A stretch of 64,000 nucleotides of DNA. It comes from Candidatus Gastranaerophilales bacterium (GTDB lineage: Bacteria > Cyanobacteriota > Vampirovibrionia > Gastranaerophilales > Gastranaerophilaceae). The stretch covers positions 62,001 through 126,000 of the forward strand of contig CALUXV010000001.1 of the NCBI GenBank assembly GCA_944324835.1, given 5' to 3'. A program made the position numbers and the translations under genes. The notes beneath the pieces are model-generated. The model saw only the letters and a program-made list of their open reading frames with translations, did not search any database and was not told the DNA's origin. Each line of letters begins with the position of its first letter. Within the stretch, counting starts at the first letter, position 1. Below, piece after piece: positions 45,456 to 55,779 of the stretch.

Positions 45456-46499
45456 ATGGCAGAAGAGATAGAAGATTTACAAGCAATATTAAGGGAAGAC
45501 CCATATAATTATCAAGCAAGAAGGACTCTTTCTATTGCATTATTAGATGCAGGTTTTACGGAAGAAGCGAAAAAGAATCTTTTATATCTAATTCGTACAT
45601 TCCCGGATAATGCAGAATTATTGTATAACCTGGGAATTGCCTATGAAAAACTTAAGCAGTTTGACAAAGCCGAAAATGCATATCTTAGAGCTATTGAAAT
45701 CTCTCCTGAAACTGATTTCTTTTATAATCTGGGGATTACTTATATTGAAGAAGAAAAGTTTAATGAAGGAATACCGGTTTTTAAAAAAGTATTAGAATCT
45801 GAACCTGACGATTCAAATTCATATTTTAATCTGGGATTATGCTATTTCAAGATAAAGGAATTTGATTCTGCGCTGGAAAACTTTCAAAAAACAGTTGAAC
45901 TCAATGATGCAGATTTGTACGCACATTTTTACATTGGAAATATTTTTAAGGAAGAAGGTCTTTTGGATTTGGCAGTTGAACAGTTTAATAAAGTATTAGC
46001 CTTATCTCCGGATTACAGCTGGGCATATTTCAATCTTGGCTCAATCGCTTTTGAAATGGGAGATACAGAAAATGCCGTATTTTATCTTAAAAGCACAATC
46101 CAATATAATCCTCTTGATTTAGAGGCTTATAAAATTCTTAATAAAATATACCTCAAACAGGGACGTTTTATGGAATCTTCTGACTTGATAAAAATGGCAA
46201 TGGAAGCTATTCCTCAGAACGGCGACTTGTATTATAACTATGCACAAATATTTAAGGCACAGGGAGATGTTGAAAAATGGCAAAAAGCACTTGCCGAAAC
46301 AATTAAAAATCATAAAACGCTAACCTATCCGTTTGAAAGTATAAAAACAGAGTTAAAAGAGGCAAATGCAATACTAAAAGAACAGCAAAAAGATTTGCCG
46401 CCTGAACCGGAACCGGCTCCTGAACAAATACCGGAGCAGCAGGAAGAATACTCTCCTGAAGCACCAATTCAATCAGAAAATCCGGAGGGGGTTGAATAA
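45456..46499 (+). CDS. tetratricopeptide-repeat protein
   Basis: 347 residues with about seven TPR units (e.g. AELLYNLGIAYEKLKQFDKAENAYLRAIEISP, YFNLGLCYFKIKEFDSALENFQKTVEL) and a Pro/Glu-rich C-terminal tail (PPEPEPAPEQIPEQQEEYSP). No signal peptide, so a cytoplasmic scaffold is likely. First gene of a TPR-nadD-yqeK-panE operon; its stop overlaps the nadD start (TAATG). Confidence 0.85.
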   Translation: MAEEIEDLQAILREDPYNYQARRTLSIALLDAGFTEEAKKNLLYLIRTFPDNAELLYNLGIAYEKLKQFDKAENAYLRAIEISPETDFFYNLGITYIEEEKFNEGIPVFKKVLESEPDDSNSYFNLGLCYFKIKEFDSALENFQKTVELNDADLYAHFYIGNIFKEEGLLDLAVEQFNKVLALSPDYSWAYFNLGSIAFEMGDTENAVFYLKSTIQYNPLDLEAYKILNKIYLKQGRFMESSDLIKMAMEAIPQNGDLYYNYAQIFKAQGDVEKWQKALAETIKNHKTLTYPFESIKTELKEANAILKEQQKDLPPEPEPAPEQIPEQQEEYSPEAPIQSENPEGVE

Positions 46500-47086
46500 T
46501 GAAACTATGTGTTTTTCAAGGTACGTTCAATCCTATCCACAGGGTACATATTCAAGTTGCGAAATTTGCCCTTGAGCATTATGGATTTGATAAAATACTT
46601 TTTATCCCTGCATATTTACCACCGCATAAAGAAGTGGATAATACTCTTGCACAACACCGTTTGAATATGGTAAAACTTGCCGTTGACGGGATAAAAGGGT
46701 TTGGCGTCAGTGATATTGAATTCCAAAGAGAAGGCAAATCATATACCTATCTGACAATTCTTGAACTTAGAAAAATTTACGGAATAAATGAGAGAATCAA
46801 TTTTTTGATAGGTACAGATGCGTTTGAGAAAATAGACACTTGGTACGAAACCGACAAACTCAAAGATTTACTGCATTTTATCGTTTTCCCGCGCTGCAAT
46901 AATTTTAATCCTGATAATTATTCAAGACTTAAAACATCGGGATACAATTTTGAATTTGCACCTATGGAGTATATTGATGTATCATCTACAGATATAAGGA
47001 ATAATTTAAATCAAGGTGAATCCGTTAATGATTTAGAACTTCCGGTAGTTACAGAGTATATAAAAGAAAATGGTTTGTATGAATAG
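46499..47086 (+). CDS. nadD: nicotinate-nucleotide adenylyltransferase
   Basis: Makes nicotinate adenine dinucleotide from NaMN and ATP in NAD synthesis. 195 residues: FQGTFNPIHRVH (nucleotide-binding HxGH-like), FIPAYLPPHKEV, NFLIGTDAFEKIDTWYE and VSSTDIRNNL. Followed directly by yqeK, a common pairing in bacteria. Confidence 0.95.
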   Translation: MKLCVFQGTFNPIHRVHIQVAKFALEHYGFDKILFIPAYLPPHKEVDNTLAQHRLNMVKLAVDGIKGFGVSDIEFQREGKSYTYLTILELRKIYGINERINFLIGTDAFEKIDTWYETDKLKDLLHFIVFPRCNNFNPDNYSRLKTSGYNFEFAPMEYIDVSSTDIRNNLNQGESVNDLELPVVTEYIKENGLYE

Positions 47087-47639
47087 AGACGAAATATTAA
47101 ACTGGCTAAAAGAGAATTTGAACGATGAACGATATGAGCACTCTCTGGGAGTTGCAGAAAAAGCAAAAGAGATTGCACAAAAGTTTGGACTTGATACTAA
47201 TAAAGCAGAGTTTGCGGGACTTATTCACGATTGTGCAAAATGTCTAAAAAAAGAAGAATTAATCAAAATAATTAATGAAAACCTCAAGGTTGAACAATGC
47301 GAAATGATTAACCCGAAAACTTTTCATGCACCTTGCGGGGCTTATCTGGCGCAAAAAATTTTCGAAGTCAAAGATTCAGAGATACTATCCGCTATCCGCT
47401 GGCATACAATCGGACATCACGGTATGACAGATTTTGAAAAAGTTATTTTTATTGCAGACAAAATTGAATCCCGCACAAGACCTCAAGAAATGATTGATGC
47501 TATTGAACCATTCCTTAAAGAAGGATTGGACAAGGCATTACTGGCATGTTACAAGTTGACGATTAAAAGCCTTGTCGACAGGAATTTGAAAATATGTGTT
47601 AATACAATAGATTTATATAACGAGTTGTTGAATGATTAA
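47079..47639 (+). CDS. yqeK: HD-domain phosphohydrolase YqeK
   Basis: About 186 residues from MNRDEILNWLKEN. HSLGVAEKAKEIA, LIHDCAK (HD), and IRWHTIGHHGM give the metal-binding His/Asp set of YqeK, reported to hydrolyse Ap4A symmetrically. It overlaps the end of nadD by 8 nt; an in-frame ATG 9 nt upstream also exists. The end overlaps panE by 8 nt. Confidence 0.92.
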   Translation: MNRDEILNWLKENLNDERYEHSLGVAEKAKEIAQKFGLDTNKAEFAGLIHDCAKCLKKEELIKIINENLKVEQCEMINPKTFHAPCGAYLAQKIFEVKDSEILSAIRWHTIGHHGMTDFEKVIFIADKIESRTRPQEMIDAIEPFLKEGLDKALLACYKLTIKSLVDRNLKICVNTIDLYNELLND

Positions 47640-48486
47640 AGATGTTCTTATAGCAGGTTTAGGCGGCGTAGGTGCCGTATACACATCACAAATCGAAAAA
47701 ACTAATAAAGTAAATGTATTGGTAGATTCAAAACGATTTGAATATTATACTCAAAATCCGACATTTATAAACGGAGAAAAATTTGAGTTTAACTATATAA
47801 CTTCCGAGACTCCATCCCCGATGGATTTGATAATAATTTCCGTAAAATATTACAATCTGGATGAAATTTTAGAAAGCTTAGATGGTTTTATTAATTCTAA
47901 TACGCATATAATTTCTTTGATTAACGGTATTTCAAGTGAAGATAGTATAAAACAAAGATATCCTGATACCATTGTTATCCCGGCATATCTTATCTGTAAC
48001 AGTATAATAAGAAACGGGCGCAATATAACGCATGACAGAATAAATAAAATAGTTATGAGAGATAATAAATCAGTTGCGGAGTTTTTTGATAAGTGTGGAA
48101 TAAATTATGAAGTATCAGAAGATATAAAATCTTCAATGTGGCAAAAATTTATGCTTAATATAATTGCAAACCAGCTAAGTGCCGTGACACATAAAACATT
48201 TGGAGAAATGAATAAACTTCCTTATATAGAATCACTTTTACATAAAATTCTTAAAGAAGTCATTTTGATTGCGGAATTAGAAGGCGTAAAGAATCCGGAA
48301 CTATTGGCAGAAAATGCAATAAAAACCTTTAGAGGAATGGCTCCTTACGGTAAAACATCAATGCTTCAAGATATAGAGAATAACCGCAGAACAGAAATAG
48401 ATGCATTTGCCGGATATATTATCAAATTAGGCAAAAAATATAATATTAAAACGCCTTATAATACTCTTTTTAAATATTTAATTTAA
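47632..48486 (+). CDS. panE: 2-dehydropantoate 2-reductase family protein
   Basis: 284 residues, ketopantoate reductase family: LIAGLGGVGAVYTSQIE (NADPH-binding GxGxxG), IISVKYYNLDEIL, SSMWQKFMLNIIANQLSAVTHKTFGEM (catalytic Lys region) and TSMLQDIENNRRTEIDAFAGYII. In pantothenate synthesis it makes pantoate; other substrates are known in the family. Last gene of the TPR operon; convergent with the next gene. Confidence 0.88.
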   Translation: MIKDVLIAGLGGVGAVYTSQIEKTNKVNVLVDSKRFEYYTQNPTFINGEKFEFNYITSETPSPMDLIIISVKYYNLDEILESLDGFINSNTHIISLINGISSEDSIKQRYPDTIVIPAYLICNSIIRNGRNITHDRINKIVMRDNKSVAEFFDKCGINYEVSEDIKSSMWQKFMLNIIANQLSAVTHKTFGEMNKLPYIESLLHKILKEVILIAELEGVKNPELLAENAIKTFRGMAPYGKTSMLQDIENNRRTEIDAFAGYIIKLGKKYNIKTPYNTLFKYLI

Positions 48487-48497
48487 TTTTTCAATTA

Positions 48498-49676
48498 TTA
48501 TTTAGACAAATTTATTGCAGCGGCAGTATCTGTAATACTTCTTCCGTTCAAGTTCGGCAGAGTAAAATGATAGGCTGCAACACCCGGTTTAAAGAAATCA
48601 ACAAATGAAGATTCACCGGAATCAATAAATGAAATATTGTCTTTATTAATCATAAAATTCCCTGTTCCGATATCGTTGTAATAAACACCCAAATCGTTTA
48701 AATCCTTCAACCTTGCATTAACATCCAATATATCATTAATTTCTTTTTGTTCAGGATGTTTCCCTTCTGAAACCTCATAAATAGCGGAATTAGTTTTGTA
48801 ATCAAAGAATTTAAGTTTCGGGCCTTGTTTGTATCCATTCAAATCAAGATATCTTTCCAGCTGCGAATTCAAAAATGCAGAATCCGATTTCATAGAAATA
48901 TTGTCTTTCAAGTCACCATTACCTAAATCCGGCTGGAATTTCATAATGTATTTTTTACCACCGATTTCAAATCTTCTAACTGCTTTTCCTGATAAACCTC
49001 CAATAATGTAATCACCAAACTTTATTCCAGAATGTTCAAATCCTGCCTGAGAATGATTCAGTGCGGCATTAAATACATTTCTGTACTCATCAACACCGCC
49101 AAACTCTTTTGGCGGCTCACCGAATACAAAATCATCCCCAAATTTTTCTTTGAGTTTCCAAACATTCCAATTAGGTGAAATTTTTATCAAATCGTCAGGG
49201 TGATTAGCTTCATTAACCGTTTTTTTAGTGTATTTATAATAAGCTTCCTGATACCCGCCCGGGCGAAGCATCCAATCAGTTAATTCTTTATCTCCGCCAA
49301 TTTTTGAATTCAGCATCCTTACGTTTTCTTTGCTTTTTCGAGGGTTCAAAGTAACGTCTTTTATAAATTTTTCACTTAAAGTTTCATCCGAAGTTATTTT
49401 AAACATTAACTGTTTAAAATTCTTAGGAGCCATTTTCAGATTCTTAAGTGTGCCCATTAACGATGTAGAGTTTTGGATTAGTTTAAACGCTTTGTCTAAA
49501 GATGTTTTACTTCCTTTTGATACAATATAAACCCCACCTGCAGCAAGTGCCATCGTTCCAAGTCCAATACCAATACCCGCTTGTGGAGTAATGGAATGTT
49601 TTTTAGATTGTTTAGAGACAGCGGCTGAATTATTTTTAATAGGAAGAGGAGATACTTTACTTGGTACTTGAAGCAT
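48498..49676 (-). CDS. orphan protein with kinase-like C-terminal segment
   Basis: 392 residues: low-complexity N-terminus, hydrophobic stretch 34-52 (GIGIGLGTMALAAGGVYIV), a helical middle, and a C-terminal part with the order of a protein-kinase-like fold: K246 (KKYIMKF), E274 (SQLERYL), Y-N-D335...N340 (YYNDIGTGNFMI) and I-D352-S-G-E (SFIDSGESSF). These match the ATP-lysine, helix-C Glu, catalytic loop and DFG-like metal Asp. HRD is replaced by YND. An APH- or effector-type divergent kinase is possible; unproven. Confidence 0.5.
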   Translation of the reverse strand: MLQVPSKVSPLPIKNNSAAVSKQSKKHSITPQAGIGIGLGTMALAAGGVYIVSKGSKTSLDKAFKLIQNSTSLMGTLKNLKMAPKNFKQLMFKITSDETLSEKFIKDVTLNPRKSKENVRMLNSKIGGDKELTDWMLRPGGYQEAYYKYTKKTVNEANHPDDLIKISPNWNVWKLKEKFGDDFVFGEPPKEFGGVDEYRNVFNAALNHSQAGFEHSGIKFGDYIIGGLSGKAVRRFEIGGKKYIMKFQPDLGNGDLKDNISMKSDSAFLNSQLERYLDLNGYKQGPKLKFFDYKTNSAIYEVSEGKHPEQKEINDILDVNARLKDLNDLGVYYNDIGTGNFMINKDNISFIDSGESSFVDFFKPGVAAYHFTLPNLNGRSITDTAAAINLSK

Positions 49677-49740
49677 TTATAAACCTCCGGATTAACAGAT
49701 ACACAGATGATATAAAACAGAAACACAAAATATTTTGCTA

Positions 49741-49775
49741 AAAAACGGACACTTTATTTATAAAGTGTCCGTTTT
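49741..49775. terminator. bidirectional terminator after rplI
   Basis: 15-bp perfect stem (49741-49755 with about 49760-49774), 4-nt loop, A-run on the left and T-run on the right. It separates rplI from the kinase-like gene on the minus strand. Confidence 0.85.
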
Positions 49776-49794
49776 TGTTACACTTAAAATAAAA

Positions 49795-50298
49795 TTATTC
49801 TTCTGCTGCTGTTTCTTCAACTTCTTCTTCAATAGATTCTTTAACGATTTCAGAAGCTGTAACAACAACTTTTAATTCAGTTTTAACTTTTGAAGTTAAT
49901 TTGATTAACATCTTATATTCACCAACTTTGTTAATCGGGTGATCAAGAGAAACAGTTTTCTTATCAACTTCAATATTAGCTTTTGCTTTTAATTCTTCAC
50001 ACAATTTCTTTGTTGTAATTGTACCGAATAATTTTCCACTTTCACCAGCTTTAGCTGATAATTCTAATTCTCCGATTTTTTCAATTTCTTCAGCTTTTGC
50101 TAAAGCTTCTTGGTGTAATTTTTCTTGTTTAGCTTTGATTCTTGCTAAATTCTTTTCTCTGTTTTGTAATGCGCCTTCTGTAGCAAGTTCTGCAACATTC
50201 TTAGGGAACAAGAAGTTTCTTGCGTAACCATCTTTAACTGTTACAACGTCACCTGCTTCACCAAGGTTTTGAACATCTTTTTTCAATATAACTTGCAT
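49795..50298 (-). CDS. rplI: 50S ribosomal protein L9
   Basis: 167 residues; MQVILKKDVQNLGEAGDVVTVKDGYARNFLFPKNVAELAT is the canonical start. The C-terminal domain (KLFGTITTKKLCEEL) is followed by an extra acidic tail (SIEEEVEETAAEE), longer than the usual 148-150 residues. Normally next to dnaB or rpsR; here it ends the gyrA-LCP-rseP run. Confidence 0.96.
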   Translation of the reverse strand: MQVILKKDVQNLGEAGDVVTVKDGYARNFLFPKNVAELATEGALQNREKNLARIKAKQEKLHQEALAKAEEIEKIGELELSAKAGESGKLFGTITTKKLCEELKAKANIEVDKKTVSLDHPINKVGEYKMLIKLTSKVKTELKVVVTASEIVKESIEEEVEETAAEE

Positions 50299-50384
50299 TT
50301 CTTAAATTCTCCTTTACTATATTTCAGCATTCGTAAGTGTATGATAACTGAAACAAACTCTATTGTCGAGTATTTGTTAATTTT

Positions 50385-51764
50385 CTATAATTTCTGAGTA
50401 ACTAATGCCCATATATCGTTGAATACAATAATCACCATTAGTGCTATCAATAAAAAGAAACTAATCGTTGCAAGAGTTTCCATTACTCGCTTACCGACTT
50501 TACGTCCGGCAATTTTTTCAACAATCAAAAACAATAATTGTCCGCCATCTAATGCCGGAATTGGTAAAAAGTTTACAATTGCTAAATCCATTGAAATTAT
50601 TGCGGTCAATAATAAGCCGTAGAATAAGCCGTCATTATGGATAATATCTCCTCCAACTTTGGTTATAGCAACAATTCCATGTAAATCTTTTAACGGTACT
50701 TTTCCTGTAAATACTTGTTCTAGGCCAACAAGCATCATATATGTATTTTGATATAAGTATTTAACACTACTTACAAATGCATCACCAAATGAATCAGTAG
50801 TGCGCAAAACTTCTTTTGATGCCAGCTGAACACCAATTGCCCCTTTTGATGATGGATAAATTGGTTTTAACTTAATATACTTACCGCCCCTATCAACTAT
50901 TATATATAATGGATGCTCATTATCTGAAATAGCTAAGGCTAAATCATTTATTGTATAACGTCCATTTGAAATATAATAGCGAGTTTGATTCTTTGTATAT
51001 AAACTATCTCTTAATTTAATAATATCATCAGAAACTTTTACTTGATTATCAGAATATTTCTTTAAACCTATAGCAGTATTTTCATCTAAAGTAATTGGTG
51101 GCTCTTTTACATAGTTACGGGGTAATCTCACTCCTACATCTTGCGGAATTAATTCATTTCTACTCAAAGCAGGATTTAAAGCTTTTATTTTTTGATAATT
51201 CTTTTCAACAACCCCCATATCAACAAGCCCGTCACGGGTTTTACTTAATTGAACAATATTCAATAATGCATATGTGTTTGTAATTTTTGTACCATTTACT
51301 GAAACGATTCTATCGCCGATTTTCAACCCCGAAGTCCATACAGATGCATCTTTTGGCGCTAGTATTTTGGAAATTTCTATATTATAAACTCCGGATGGTA
51401 AATATTTCCATACAAGAGCAGAAAATAATACTAAGAAAAAAGCACAAATTACATTTGCAATAACTCCTGCTGATACTACGATTGCTCTTTGATACACCGG
51501 TTTATTTTCAAATCTTTCTGGAGAGTCTTCCGGTAAATCACAATCTTGTTCATCATCAGGAAAAGCAACATAACCGCCTAATAATAATGCATGTATTAAG
51601 AAAGTAGTTTCTCCAATTTTTTTTTCGAATAAAGTAGGCCCAAAAGGAAGTCCAAAGCCAAACTTTTCAACCTTAATCCCGAATGCTTTTGCAGCACAAA
51701 AGTGTCCAAGTTCATGTATTAGCACAAGAAAACTTAATAATAAAATCATTATAATTATGGCCAT
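50385..51764 (-). CDS. rseP: RseP-like site-2 metalloprotease
   Basis: Intramembrane zinc protease that cleaves anti-sigma factors or signal-peptide remnants. 459 residues: H17ELGH21 in the first membrane helix, a PDZ-like region (SVNGTKITNTYALLNIV) interrupted by a large periplasmic insert, and NFLPIPALDGGQ near the C-terminus (third zinc ligand). The insert makes it slightly longer than E. coli RseP (450). 12 nt downstream of the LCP gene. Confidence 0.92.
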   Translation of the reverse strand: MAIIIMILLLSFLVLIHELGHFCAAKAFGIKVEKFGFGLPFGPTLFEKKIGETTFLIHALLLGGYVAFPDDEQDCDLPEDSPERFENKPVYQRAIVVSAGVIANVICAFFLVLFSALVWKYLPSGVYNIEISKILAPKDASVWTSGLKIGDRIVSVNGTKITNTYALLNIVQLSKTRDGLVDMGVVEKNYQKIKALNPALSRNELIPQDVGVRLPRNYVKEPPITLDENTAIGLKKYSDNQVKVSDDIIKLRDSLYTKNQTRYYISNGRYTINDLALAISDNEHPLYIIVDRGGKYIKLKPIYPSSKGAIGVQLASKEVLRTTDSFGDAFVSSVKYLYQNTYMMLVGLEQVFTGKVPLKDLHGIVAITKVGGDIIHNDGLFYGLLLTAIISMDLAIVNFLPIPALDGGQLLFLIVEKIAGRKVGKRVMETLATISFFLLIALMVIIVFNDIWALVTQKL

Positions 51765-51776
51765 TTATTCTCCCTC

Positions 51777-53096
51777 TTAATTGGATAGAACGATTGTAAA
51801 GTCACTATTTACACAATAGTTTCTTACCGGATCGTATACATATTGAATTTTTTCTAATGTAGAAACACGTTTTCTTAAATAATTATAGAAACTATTGGAA
51901 ACATTGTTATTATGAGCAATAAATTGAGAATGCGGTAATGTTTCCATTGTTAAACAATTAACTTTATACCCCATATTTTCTAACGTGTTTTTTAATTCTT
52001 CTGCTTCAGCAGCTTTTGAAGATGAATACATAATTCCGGCAACAAGAGATGTATCTCCGCCTGCAGCTTTATCTTCACGGTAAATCAACCTATCAACAAC
52101 GTCCTGAACTTTTTCAGGGTCTAAAATCCAATAACTTATATATCCGTTTTTATTCGGTGCTCCCGGTAATGTCGCAATCTGAATTCCTCCGTCACTTAAA
52201 CCTCTTGCAGCATTAGCAAGTTGTGAAAGCTCATAAATAGACATATCGGTTTTTACATCATCACGAGTAACACTCAATAATTCCGGTAATTTTGATAATG
52301 CTTGCGGAGTTTTAATTGTATCCAATAACCCTTTTAAAAACCATTGCTGACGCTGAGTTCTACCTATATCACCCAATCCGTCATGACGAAATCTTAGATA
52401 ACCAACAGCTTGAGTACCGTTCAAAACGTTTAAACCTTTATTTAAATGTATATGAAGCTTCCCGGAATAATCATCATAGTTCATCCGTTTTTCAACATAA
52501 ATAGGTACACCACCAAGAGTATCTACAATATCTTTTACTGCATCATCATGAATCATTATGTAATTGTCAATTCTTACACCTAAAGTATCTTCTATTGTTT
52601 TTTTACATAATTTAATACCACCAAAAGCATGCGCTGAATTAATTTTATTTACACCATGCTCGTCTATATATACTTTACTGTCACGAGGAATTGAAATAGC
52701 ATTTACTGAATGACTTTTAGGATCTACATTCATAAGAATAATCGTATCTGTTCTTGTACCATCCCATTTATCCGTACCTTCACCATTAGAATCAACTCCT
52801 AAAAGTAAAATATTCTTCGCTCTGCCAAATGCAGGAAGATTAAATGAAGTTCGCCCTCTATTTTTTATAGCATCTGCCCAACCTAATAATTCATCAGTAA
52901 TTGCAGATTCTTCGCCAAATACACTTTTTACAAGCCCTTCTTGATTTATAAACCATAGTGTAAATGCAAGTACACAACACATTCCTAATACAAAACTTAA
53001 TAACGATTTAGCAAAATTTGAAGAACCATTTCTTTCTTCTTTAATATGTTCTAAAAAAGAAGTATATTCTTCTTTTTCATCGTATTTACTATTCAT
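51777..53096 (-). CDS. LytR-CpsA-Psr family glycopolymer transferase
   Basis: 439 residues: cytoplasmic N-terminus, membrane helix at about 29-50 (SLLSFVLGMCCVLAFTLWF), LCP domain with ILLLGVDSNGEGTDKWDGTRTDTIILMNVDPKS (catalytic Asp/Arg residues) and SIPRDSKVYIDEHGVNKINSAHAFGG, plus a C-terminal LytR_C-type part. LCP enzymes attach glycopolymers to peptidoglycan or other acceptors. Found in Gram-positives and in cyanobacteria, so it fits the taxonomic call. Confidence 0.9.
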   Translation of the reverse strand: MNSKYDEKEEYTSFLEHIKEERNGSSNFAKSLLSFVLGMCCVLAFTLWFINQEGLVKSVFGEESAITDELLGWADAIKNRGRTSFNLPAFGRAKNILLLGVDSNGEGTDKWDGTRTDTIILMNVDPKSHSVNAISIPRDSKVYIDEHGVNKINSAHAFGGIKLCKKTIEDTLGVRIDNYIMIHDDAVKDIVDTLGGVPIYVEKRMNYDDYSGKLHIHLNKGLNVLNGTQAVGYLRFRHDGLGDIGRTQRQQWFLKGLLDTIKTPQALSKLPELLSVTRDDVKTDMSIYELSQLANAARGLSDGGIQIATLPGAPNKNGYISYWILDPEKVQDVVDRLIYREDKAAGGDTSLVAGIMYSSSKAAEAEELKNTLENMGYKVNCLTMETLPHSQFIAHNNNVSNSFYNYLRKRVSTLEKIQYVYDPVRNYCVNSDFTIVLSN

Positions 53097-53121
53097 ATAA
53101 CTAACTAATTCCTCTTATAAA

Positions 53122-55662
53122 CTATAATAAAGTACCTTGTGTAGCCTCACCATCAGTTCCTTCATCTGTTATTGATGAATCTTCAGCAGTTGTTTCCTCA
53201 TTTTTAGAAGGATTAACAATCTTATCTACTGATACAACAGTATCATTATCTACTAGATTTTGCGCTCTAACACCTGTTGCAGGTCGTCCTTGTTGAGAAA
53301 TTGAATTTGCTTTTAATCTTGTAACGATACCGTTTGCTGTAACCATCATAACTTCATCATCTTCATCAACAATAGTTAAAGCAACTAATCTCGACATTGA
53401 TGATTTAAACTTGGTTGCTATTAGACCTATACCACCTCTATTTTGGCTTCTGAATTCAGATAGTTTTGTACGTTTGCCAAAACCGTCCGATGTTACAACC
53501 AATAAATCCGCATCATAATCACGAGGTACAATATCGCAGCCGATAATTGTATCACCGGTTCTGAGTTTCATAGATGTAACACCTCTTGCACTTCTACCAA
53601 GTGGTCTTAAATCTTCAATCGGGAATCGTATCGCCATACCGCAGGCTGTACCTATAATAATCTCATCTTGAGGGTTTGATAATTTTACCCAATTTAACCT
53701 ATCTCCGTCTTCAAGAGATATTGCAATAATACCATTCCTTCTAATATTTGCGAAATTATCTAATTCAATTCTCTTTATATACCCCTTTTGAGTTAACATT
53801 ATTAGATTTGAATCATGTGTAAAGTTACTTACCGGTACAACTGCAGTAATTTTTTCATCTTGTTCAATCGGAAGAACATTTACTATTGGTAAACCTTTTG
53901 CCTGACGTCCACCTTCAGGGAAATCATATACATTTAGAGAATATACAACACCTTTTGAAGAGAAGAACAATACTTTGTCATGCATCATAGCGGTAAAGAA
54001 ATGTTGAATATCATCATCATCCTTAGTCTTCATGCCGCTCTTACCTCTTGTCGCACGGTTTTGACGTTCAAAAGTATCAAGACTTATTCTCTTCAAATAC
54101 CCTTGATGTGTAATGAATACAGCCATAGGCGTATTTGGAGTCAAATCTTCAATTGTTACTTCACCTTGTTCCGGAAGAATTTGTGTTTTTCTGTCATCTC
54201 CGTATTTTTCTTTATCTTCAAGAAGTTCTGCTTTAATAATATTCAAAACTTTTTGTCTGTCGGCCAATATTTCTTCATATTCCGCAATTTTCTTTTGCAA
54301 TTCATCATATTCAGCCTTGATTTTGTCTTGTTCTAAACCTGTTAATCTTCTCAATTGCATTTCAAGGATTGCATTTGCTTGATCAACATCAAGCCCGAAT
54401 CTGTTCATTAAACCGACTCTTGCATCATCAGTTGTTTTGGATTTTTTAATAAGTTCAATAACTTCATCCAAAGAACCTAACGCAATCAACAATCCTGCTA
54501 AAATATGTGCTCTGATTTTAGCTTTCTTCAAGAAGAAAATAGTTCTTCTAGTAACAATTTCTACCCTGTGTTCAACAAATTCGCTTAATACTTCGTACAA
54601 GTTCATTAATCTTGGCTGTTGTCCACATAACGCCAGCATATTTACACCAAATGTCGTTGATAACTGAGTATACTTGAACAAATTATTTTTAACAACTTCA
54701 GGTTTTGCATCACGTTTTAATTCAATAACAATTCTCATGCCGGAACGGTCTGATTCATCTCTTAAATCAGAAATTCCTGTAATCTTTTGTTCTTTAACAA
54801 GATCCGCTATTTTTTCAATAAGCATAGCTTTGTTAACTTGATAAGGGATTTCCGTTACAATAATAGCTGTTCTGGCCTGACGTCCGCCTCCGCCTGCAAT
54901 TTCTTCTATTGTTGCTACGGATGACATTTTAATTGAACCACGCCCCGTTTCATAAGCCTGTTTAATATCATTCAAACCGATAATGGTTGCTGCTGTCGGG
55001 AAGTCAGGACCTTTGATATACTCCATTAACCCTTCAACGGTAATATTCGGATTATCAATCAAAGCAATAGTACCATCCACAATCTCAGATAAATTGTGAG
55101 GAGGGATATTTGTTGCCATACCAACTGCAATCCCAGATACACCATTTAATAAAAGCATTGGTAATCTTACAGGAAGTACTGAAGGTTCTTGCAATGAACC
55201 ATCAAAGTTTGGTACGAAATCAACAGTATCATTATCAATATCAGCAAGCATAGATGTTGTAATCTTATGCATACGTGCTTCTGTATATCTCATTGCAGCA
55301 GCACCGTCCCCGTCAACAGAACCAAAGTTCCCATGACCGTCAACTGTTAAATATCTTGTTGAGAAATCTTGAGCCATACGAACAAGAGCTTCATATACAG
55401 CAGTATCACCGTGAGGGTGATATTTACCTAATACTTCACCAACGATACGCGCACATTTCTTGAACGGCTTGTCAGGAGTCATGCCAAGTTCATTCATTGC
55501 AAATAAAATTCTTCTGTGAACAGGTTTTAACCCGTCACGCACGTCAGGCAATGCACGACCGACAATTACACTCATTGCGTAATCGATATAACAGCGTTTC
55601 ATCTCTTCTCTAATATTGACAGGAACTATCTTTCCGTCTTCGAAAATATTTTGTTGACTCAA
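53122..55662 (-). CDS. gyrA: DNA gyrase subunit A
   Basis: 846 residues: [52 protein letters not shown] (quinolone region; Thr and Glu at E. coli positions 83 and 87, natural in many species), the catalytic Tyr in DARMHK-adjacent [10 protein letters not shown], and a six-blade C-terminal domain. The GyrA-box segment reads [13 protein letters not shown] instead of QRRGGKG. The start codon is TTG, supported by GGAGAAGGA just upstream. Leads the LCP-rseP run. Confidence 0.96.
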   Translation of the reverse strand: MSQQNIFEDGKIVPVNIREEMKRCYIDYAMSVIVGRALPDVRDGLKPVHRRILFAMNELGMTPDKPFKKCARIVGEVLGKYHPHGDTAVYEALVRMAQDFSTRYLTVDGHGNFGSVDGDGAAAMRYTEARMHKITTSMLADIDNDTVDFVPNFDGSLQEPSVLPVRLPMLLLNGVSGIAVGMATNIPPHNLSEIVDGTIALIDNPNITVEGLMEYIKGPDFPTAATIIGLNDIKQAYETGRGSIKMSSVATIEEIAGGGGRQARTAIIVTEIPYQVNKAMLIEKIADLVKEQKITGISDLRDESDRSGMRIVIELKRDAKPEVVKNNLFKYTQLSTTFGVNMLALCGQQPRLMNLYEVLSEFVEHRVEIVTRRTIFFLKKAKIRAHILAGLLIALGSLDEVIELIKKSKTTDDARVGLMNRFGLDVDQANAILEMQLRRLTGLEQDKIKAEYDELQKKIAEYEEILADRQKVLNIIKAELLEDKEKYGDDRKTQILPEQGEVTIEDLTPNTPMAVFITHQGYLKRISLDTFERQNRATRGKSGMKTKDDDDIQHFFTAMMHDKVLFFSSKGVVYSLNVYDFPEGGRQAKGLPIVNVLPIEQDEKITAVVPVSNFTHDSNLIMLTQKGYIKRIELDNFANIRRNGIIAISLEDGDRLNWVKLSNPQDEIIIGTACGMAIRFPIEDLRPLGRSARGVTSMKLRTGDTIIGCDIVPRDYDADLLVVTSDGFGKRTKLSEFRSQNRGGIGLIATKFKSSMSRLVALTIVDEDDEVMMVTANGIVTRLKANSISQQGRPATGVRAQNLVDNDTVVSVDKIVNPSKNEETTAEDSSITDEGTDGEATQGTLL

Positions 55663-55690
55663 AATCCTTCTCCTTCTTCCCTTTAGTAAT

Positions 55691-55718
55691 ATTTTAGCAT
55701 AAACAAAGAAGGTGTAAA
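55691..55718 (-). promoter_or_regulatory. gyrA promoter
   Basis: On the minus strand TTTACA, 16 bp, TAAAAT, about 30 bp before the TTG start. Confidence 0.5.
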
Positions 55719-55779
55719 GTTTATAAGCAACGATTCTTTACAGGAGGAGATAAATATTTATTATAAAAAAACACAACAA

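Noticed and set aside
55380-55460. Quinolone-resistance reading of GyrA (Thr and Glu at positions 83/87)
   Set aside because: These residues occur naturally in many bacteria; resistance cannot be inferred.
55741-55748. AGGAGG-like ribosome-binding site on the plus strand between gyrA and the EF-hand gene
   Set aside because: No ATG, GTG or TTG frame of useful length follows; probably chance.
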